DNA of 64,000 nt, taken from the NCBI GenBank assembly GCA_014607495.2, contig CP053160.1, positions 558,001-622,000 on the forward strand, given 5' to 3'. This document shows, piece after piece, positions 57,805 to 64,000 of the stretch. The notes beneath the pieces are model-generated. The model ran no database searches. It was given only the letters and a program-made list of their open reading frames with translations, and was not told the DNA's origin. The position numbers and the translations under genes are program-made. This DNA comes from Carposina sasakii (taxonomy: Eukaryota > Arthropoda > Insecta > Lepidoptera > Carposinidae). The first letter of the stretch is position 1, and every line of letters starts with the position of its first letter.

Positions 57805-60800
57805 TCACTTACCCTCGTCCTGTTCCATAGGCTCTTCGGACACTGATCGCGAGTTTTCCGCGGATCTGTAATGACACGAAAATATGGCTATTTATCTCCG
57901 TCTTTTTTTTTTAGATAGAGGTTAGGACTGACCAACAGATGTGTCCCTTACACAGACTGTGACATCAGCTGTTGTCAGTCAAACGTCTCTTGTTTTGTAA
58001 TTACTAATGTGTTAATTTTGAATATATCGAACAAAGTAGTAATACGTTAATCTCTTTTGAGAATTTTAACCCATTACTTATAATATCGACTCAAATACTA
58101 GGCGTGAGTAGGGTTGCCAGGTCGAAAAATCAAAAAGCCGGACAGACCATCCAGTTTGGCCGGACATTTGGGCAAAAAAGCCGGACACCCTAATTTATTA
58201 TAAGGTTTTGTGTTTTATTGTCGCCGAATACGAAAATTGACAACGCAACGTGCGCCAACAATCCAAGAATGATAACTACTTATTGACATAGCGAGAGTGT
58301 TTCCCGCCAGTCTTCTGCTGGTCACTCCCGGCACCTTGTTCGTTTGCGAAATGTAAAAAAAGCTTATAGAATTGCCAGCGACAACTTATTGCATGTGACT
58401 TATTTATACATTACCAAGAATTTGAGGAGTATACGAGCCGTAATTAAAATAAATAAATAAATGTTCACACACTTCACAACACATTAACCAAGTCCCACAC
58501 TAAGATCTCTAAGGTCTTGTGTCGTGGGTACTAAGCAACGGTATATAAGTACATAGAAAAGTATATAAACATCCATGACTCGGAAACAAACATCGATATT
58601 CATCACATCAATGTTTGCACCTACCGGGATTCGAACCCAGGACCTATGGCGTCGCAGGCAGGGCCACTACCAACTACACCAATCGGTCGTCGTTGATTAA
58701 AAAATGAAAATTAGCTTTAGCATGGAATAGATACGCGAGCGGAGCAAGCGCGAAATTTTTGTCATATTTAGCATGTTACTCACGTAAGTTGCCTATTATG
58801 AGACCCAAGATCATGACAACCCCCCTGGATCCGTGCTTGGTGAAAAACCTAACAAAAGCCGGACAGGCCGGACGTGGTTAATTTTGGCCGGACATGCACT
58901 CAAAAAGCCTGACTATGTCCGGCTTTATCCGGACGCCTGGCAACCCTAGGCGTGAGCCACACACGCGGCACGCTGTACATTGTCATAACGCTATCTGCTA
59001 GCACCATCACGCTCCCTATATCGAACCCACGACCCCACGACCCACCTGTGTGGACGAGGGTGGTGCATGGACAGCGTGGCCATGGCGGCGGCGGTGTCGG
59101 CGTCGCGCTCCGACTGCCCCGCACCCCCGCCCCCCACCACACCCCCCACGCCCCCCGCTGTGCCCGCCTCTAATGCGGACATGCCTATTAGCTCCGCGTA
59201 GCGCTTTATCTGGAAACAGAAAGAAAGTGTCATTACGGATCCTTATAGCAGGGCCACATCACTTGCTAAAGTAATTTTATTAGACTACTGGCAAGAGGCT
59301 CCCAGGGGATACCGAAGTATCAGTGGGTTGCCGCATTTTCACCTGAGCGGTGTATTTTCGAGTGACAAACCTAATGAGTTCGTCAATGACGTATCTTGCG
59401 ATACGTAAGCCGCGCGGTGGACAAAATCGTCGTTAACTGTCGGTGGTCGTAAGACAAGGTGGTGTGTAGTGTAGTGTGTGCTGTGGGCGCACGTACCCTC
59501 GGCCAGTGCTGTGCCTGCACTCGCAGCACGGCTCGCAGGGCGGCCTGCGCGGGCGGCGCGGGCGGGCGGGCCAGCTCGGCCAGGGCGGGCGGGGCGGCGC
59601 GGGCCCCCAGCAGCGCCTTCACGCACTCGGCCGCACAGTCGCACATGGCGGGCAGGTCGTAGCCACCCTCCAGCGACAGCACCACCTGCGCACGCGACGA
59701 TGTCAAGTACACGATGGAAATGCGCGAACCTTAAAATCTATACAAAGTTTTCCTTCTGGAAAATCTATTTTAAAATGAAAAGTAGACAAAATTATGTGCA
59801 GATTACCAATTAAAATATGTAAACGCTAGCTACATCGCAACATTTTAAAGTTAACAGAAAATCATTAACCAAAGTCTAAAATGGCTTCATTCAGTAAAAT
59901 ATCTGTTCAGCATTTACTCAGTATCATTGCAATAAGCACTGACGGTGTTCAGAATAAAGATAAATGTTTATAATATGTTCATTCACATTATCAGACGCAT
60001 AACTAATACCCTAATCATTAGCACAATATTAATGTTAGATTAACAAAAGGAAAAAAAGATAGCCATCTTAACGTGGGAGTGGTAAAAAGGGAAATGCTTC
60101 TGACCCCCACCGGGCCACTAGTCATCGTTTGACCCATGTATATATTCCAATCATTGTGAGAAACTTCGATATCGCATTCTAAAATTTGTATGGCGTTGTT
60201 TGCGTCACATAAGCTACACCAGCAGTCCTACAACCCTATACCCTGCCCTACAAGCACGTACCTTCCCGTTGGCGAGGGTCATGAGATCCTGCGTCATGTG
60301 CGCGAAGCATGCGGCGGACACGCGGTACCCGCCCAGCGGGGGAGGATGTCCTGCTGCCGCGTCGAACCCGCACGACACTAGCACTATCTCAGGGTTATAC
60401 TCCTGAGGGAAAAGGGGGAGGATATACTAACCAATTTGGCATTTTTACGGCCGGCTGTGGGAGTAATGCAAAGGAAAGCGCTTCCGGCCACTGCACCGGG
60501 CCAATAGTTATTGTTTGGCCCATGTAGGCATGTATCCAATCGTTGTGCGAAACTTCGATATCCCGTTCTAGAACTTGTATTGGACTTTGGTTCTGTGTGC
60601 GTCTGATAGATTGCTCCGCTACACTACACCTTAATTAACGTAATCTAATGCCCGGACGGGTTAGGTTTTTTAGTTAACTGTAGAATTATCTTCAACTTGA
60701 AAACATACCTACAAAACAAAACACACAACCTCGGGACAACATCTAAATCCAACCCGGCACTCACCCTAGCAATCGGCATAATAATAGTCCGGAAGGCAGC

Positions 60801-62158
60801 GAGATACTCCGCGTCGGCCATCGGCGGGTCGACGCCGCAGCTCCACGGCACGTTGACGGAGTATCCCAGACCGGCGCCGGCGCCGCACTCGCCCGCCGCG
60901 CCTGTGCCCGGGAAGAAGTTCCCGTCGTCGTGCCGGTGGATGCTCATGTAGAGGACCCCGGGGTCGCTGTAGAAGATCTGCTGCGTGCCGTTACCGTGGT
61001 GCACGTCCTGGTGAAGGGGAGGTTTGTGTCATATCCGCTGTTTGTTTGTTAAATATGTTATTCATACACTTCCGTGGTGCACGTCCTTAAGGGGGTGGTG
61101 TATCCTTGAGGTGTTAAGTGGGAGGTTTATGTGATATTTCCTGTTAATTTGTTAAATATTCACACACTTTACTGCACGTTAAGCCAGTTCTGCACTGAGA
61201 TAAGGTGTTGTGTCATAGGCACCTACTATGCTACCAACTACATCAATCGGCCTACACACATTGGCATAGAGATAATTTATAAAGCATAATTGTAAAGATT
61301 TACTCGGAAGCTAAGACTATCGGACCGATCGAACTAAAATTTGGCATATAGATAGTGTGTAGGCATTTAGTGAGGAAAGGATTTCTCGAAATTCCCATGG
61401 GAACGGGAATTCTTAAGTTTACGCAAACGAAAATAAATTTATCTTTTACGTTTATGCTTAAAGTTGAGTTTTGTAATGTTAATAGACCACTAAATGTCAA
61501 CAAATTGTCGTGATTAATTGTATAATAGGTATAAGTATACATTTCCTAAGTTTTAAAGAAACAGCTATGTGAATATAAAACGTATTTCAAAGTAAATGAC
61601 CCGGCCTGTTTGTAGAGTTAACATTATAGTGCTATAAGAAGCGATATCCTACTAGAGCTAATAATTCCTTACCCAATCGACGATGAGTATCCTCTGCAGC
61701 TTGAGCCTGGTCTGCAGCACTCTCGCAGCGATGGCCACGTTGTTGAAAAAACAGAAACCCATCGCCTGGTTCGGCTCCGCATGGTGACCCGGCGGACGCA
61801 CCACGGCAAAACTGTAACGATGATGATCATGATTAATCTTCCTGCTAATATTAGAAATGTGGAAGTGTGTGAGGATGTAGGAGATGAGAGGGAAGGGACA
61901 GTGAAGGGATTTCAATAAAACTTTGCAGTTATGTAGATTATTCATAGCTGGCTTGACCGAACGAATCTAGATAAAAATGATGGCCGATGGGCGGTGTGGG
62001 TAGCGGAGCTTTTAACATGACGCAACCAGAACCATAAAATTCTTGAACGCGATAGCGAAGTTTCTTATAATGATTGGAATAAATACATGTGCCAAATAAT
62101 AACTAGTGGCCCGGTGGGATCGGAAGCGCTTCTCTTTTCATCAAAGCCCACACTACAT

Positions 62159-62193
<35 letters not shown>

Positions 62194-63665
62194 TGTGAGT
62201 ACCCGTTGGCGAGGTGTCCGAGCGCGGCGCGCGTGGCCAGGTCTAGCAGGGCGCCGGCGGCGGTGCGCGCGGCGGGCGGCGTGTGCGCCTCGCTCCACGC
62301 CGTGTCCGCGTCCACGCCCAGGCCGCCGCACGCCAGCCGCACGAGCGCACGCGCGCCGCCCGCCCCCGCGCCGCCCGCCGCGACGCCAGCCGCGCCGCCC
62401 TCGCGCCGCCCCGCGAACGCGAGCACGTGTCCCTCCGTGTGCACCGACTGGAACAAACGGAACATTCTTAATCAGACAGCTCACTGAAACTCGGAGGGAA
62501 TACACTAATTCAAGTGCAGTGGTGTAAGTGACGGCGCATCACACGGCGTCTTCTTTTGCCTAAAAGAATATCCAAACGTACACACTTGTTACGTCGTACA
62601 CGATAAAATTGGTGAAATCTTCGAACTTTACATTAATTTTGAATCTATCCAAAGCGTTTGACGTTCTGGTATTTACCCAAGATAACGAAGAAAAAAACAA
62701 AAAACAGCTCCTGCAGCGTGGCGCGGCGTGGCACACGTTACCTGCAGCTCCTGCAGCGTGGCGCGGCGTGGCCGGGTGCGCTCGGTGCGCGCCGCCAGCC
62801 CGGTCTCGTGCAAGCCTCGCCCACACGGACTGCAGGCGCCCGCCGTGCTCGGGTGCGTGGGGGCGTTCGCGCCGCAACCGCAGCTGCAACGTCACAGGTT
62901 ACACGTTATCGAGGGAAAGCTGGTGCGAAGAAAGCTTATTGGACACCTGGTTTATTTCTTCTGAGCAAGCTTTACAGATCGAATGCTAGCGCCGAAATGG
63001 CGTCATACATACATACATACATAAAATAACGCATCTTTCCCGGAGGGGTAGGCAGAGATCACGAGATCTCCATTTGTTACGATCCTGACAGACCTCTTTC
63101 GCTTCATTAACTTTCATGATATTCTTCATGCATGCTCGTCGGTTTAGGGTATTCTTGACGTTTCCTTTCTCTAGAATTTGACCAACTTGGTCGGTGAAAG
63201 TCCTTCCAACCCTCCCATCCACTCATCCGTTGTATAGGTATACTTTGTCAGTCTACTTTCATTCATCCTCTCGCATACCCTTCGCAAACTTTTTCACTAC
63301 GTCCTCATTTACACATACACACTTTTTTCTCCTAACCTCCTTTCCGATCGGCTGAAATGGCGTCATAAGAAAGTAAAATCTTTTTTAATAGACATAAATC
63401 TAATTCTTATCCATCAAAATTTGGTCCTAACTTATTTATAAGTAGTAATAACATACCCATGTTTGAGCATAATAGGGTCGTAAGCGAGCCCCGTGGCAGG
63501 CACCCTCGCCCCCACCAGAGGCGAGGACAGGGCGCGCGCCAGGGGCACTGCGGGGGGGTCGGGAGCGCTCGCGGGGGGCTCGAGGGGGCGGCGCGTCAGG
63601 TCGATGACCTCGCCCTCCTCTTCGCGTAGTTGTTGTTTTGCTGCGTCGTGCGCTCGGGTTAGCAC
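57805..63665 (-). CDS. HDAC4: Class IIa histone deacetylase, HDAC4 type (5' part outside window)
   Basis: Class IIa HDACs shuttle between nucleus and cytoplasm and repress MEF2-type factors. Nine exons, in transcript order: 63457-63665, 62742-62883, 62203-62447, 61673-61811, 60765-61007, 60262-60402, 59497-59685, 59046-59209, 57805-57865. All phases close at TGA 57805-57807. Visible: ARALSSP (like the 14-3-3 site before the catalytic domain), [20 protein letters not shown] (structural zinc), [52 protein letters not shown] (zinc Asp), LSLEGGYDL, and EEPMEQDEG at the C-terminus (vertebrate forms end in EEPMEEEPPL). The catalytic position that is His in vertebrate class IIa is Tyr here. Exon 62742-62883 contains a -1/+1 frame slip pair. 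N-terminal MEF2-binding exons are off the right edge. Confidence 0.93.
58109..58948. mobile_element. hAT-like non-autonomous element with nested SINE
   Basis: 840 bp bounded by TAGGGTTGCCAGG and CCTGGCAACCCTA, flanked by the 8-bp duplication GGCGTGAG (58101-58108, 58949-58956). An 8-bp duplication and such ends are typical of hAT. GCCGGACA words recur near both ends (subterminal repeats). No transposase frame. A SINE lies inside at 58447-58694. Confidence 0.85.
58447..58694 (-). repeat. tRNA-derived SINE, copy nested in the hAT element
   Basis: Same family as 13573-13817, box B GGTTCGAATCC and box A on the minus strand. It is younger than its host element. Confidence 0.85.
60075..60215 (+). 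repeat. Repeat family A, copy 4
   Basis: CCCACCGGGCCACTAGTCAT, CCAATCATTGTGAGAAACTT, CGATATCGCATTCTA. It ends about 45 bp from the HDAC4 exon end at 60262. Confidence 0.65.
60457..60620 (+). repeat. Repeat family A, copy 5
   Basis: GCACCGGGCCAATAGTTATT, CCAATCGTTGTGCGAAACTT, GTTCTGTGTGCGTCTGATAG. It starts about 55 bp from the HDAC4 acceptor at 60403. Confidence 0.65.
61000..61170 (-). repeat. Duplicated acceptor and exon head, HDAC4 DVHHGNG exon
   Basis: The plus-strand word CCGTGGTGCACGTCC, the first codons of the exon starting at 61007, occurs again at about 61072-61087 inside the intron. The following text is duplicated more loosely (AGGTTTGTGTCATATCC against AGGTTTATGTGATATTTCC; TTGTTAAATAT). 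The second copy also offers an AG acceptor (TTAAG|GACGTGCAC). The junction falls exactly before the zinc-binding Asp-Val-His. Confidence 0.75.
61300..61430. repeat. LINE fragment, RTE-like
   Basis: ACTAAAATTTGGCATATAGA, GTGAGGAAAGGATTTCTCGA and ATTCCCATGGGAACGGG resemble the 3' regions of the other truncated LINE pieces here. Non-coding. Confidence 0.45.
61990..62138 (-). repeat. Repeat family A, copy 6 (inverted)
   Basis: The reverse complement carries CCCACCGGGCCACTAG, CCAATCATTATAAG and CTTCGCTATCGCGTTC. It lies about 65 bp downstream, in transcript order, of the HDAC4 donor at 62203. Confidence 0.6.
62160..62200 (-). repeat. (AC)n microsatellite adjoining an HDAC4 splice donor
   Basis: On the minus strand the donor GG|GTACTCACACTCAC after 62203 passes straight into about 15 AC units, the same arrangement as at the MIOS donor at 49495. 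Confidence 0.85.
62706..62770 (-). repeat. Duplicated HDAC4 exon tail across its 5' splice site
   Basis: The last 27 exon bases (CCACGCCGCGCCACGCTGCA, then GGAGCTG; 62745-62771) are repeated exactly after the donor CAG|GTAACG, in the intron (62706-62732). The second copy ends in GCTGTTTT and has lost the donor. Confidence 0.85.
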
Positions 63666-63944
63666 CTGTAATGTTTGGGGGAGGGGGTAATAACGAGCCC
63701 ATAATGAAGCACGAACCCTTTTAATCTCCGTAACGCTTTCGACTCTGAAGTAAAATCAATAAGATTGGCAATGTGACGATAGGATTCATGTCAGGTCAAT
63801 GTTCGTAATTGCTCTACGGCTCTATTTCTAATAGCAAGCATCCACAATCTTCTTTTAAATTATTCAACAAAGCCAACAAAACTTTATAATCTTGAATTTA
63901 AAAGTATTTAAGTGAAGGTCCCGGGAGGACGTTTCGCGCTCTTT

Positions 63945-64000
63945 CCGCGCACTCACAATCTCTCAATTATCGCTGTCGCGTTACTTCGGCTTTGTTCTTG
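63945..64000. mobile_element. Foldback MITE, CTGATTACG family, cut by window edge
   Basis: CAATTATCGCTGTCGCGTTA followed by CTTCGGCTTTGTTCTTG corresponds to the right arm of 46271-46455. Confidence 0.45.

Noticed and set aside
62065..62527. 146-codon frames on both strands
   Set aside because: GC-rich shadows of the HDAC4 exon 62203-62447 plus a microsatellite.

Overview
The window is a stretch of insect nuclear DNA, most likely from a moth or butterfly. It is AT-rich, with very GC-rich coding exons, GT-AG introns and many interspersed repeats of lepidopteran type: tRNA-derived SINEs, LINE 3' tails ending in TTTATAATATTAGTA, MITEs and mariners. The species cannot be named from the sequence.

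Four protein-coding genes are present, and their exon phases close exactly. WDR24 (+, 1650-9552) is cut at its 5' end by the left edge. Ral small GTPase (-, 17422-30140) is complete at 200 aa and has a second candidate terminal exon 5.3 kb downstream (11993-12106). MIOS (+, 37437-50883) has 18 exons and is complete at 845 aa. A class IIa histone deacetylase of the HDAC4 type (-, 57805-63665) carries the catalytic domain and C-terminus; its 5' part lies beyond the right edge. WDR24 and MIOS are both subunits of GATOR2, the nutrient-sensing activator upstream of TORC1, so two partners of one complex sit about 28 kb apart on the same strand with Ral between them on the other strand.

Mobile DNA fills the rest. 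An apparently intact mariner (51252-52544) lies just downstream of MIOS, and a frameshifted mariner (2103-3352) sits antisense in a WDR24 intron. A gypsy-type LTR retrotransposon with identical 163-bp LTRs and a 5-bp target duplication (19591-24061) lies in a Ral intron. A hAT-like element with an 8-bp target duplication and a nested SINE (58109-58948) lies in an HDAC4 intron. At least seven foldback or MITE elements and several SINE/LINE families occur in introns and between genes.

The most striking feature is repeated in all four genes: short direct tandem duplications begin inside an exon, run across its splice junction and continue into the intron. They range from one extra partial copy (HDAC4) to 4 x 100 bp (WDR24), 4 x about 103 bp and 24 x 88 bp (MIOS) and 20 x 82 bp (Ral). 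Nearly every unit carries an intact 5' splice site, yet only the first donor keeps the protein in frame. The arrays therefore act as intron sequence made from amplified exon ends, and they create very long spurious open frames. Other points of note are the duplicated Ral terminal exon of identical length and phase, and a compensated -1/+1 frame slip in the structural-zinc region of HDAC4.
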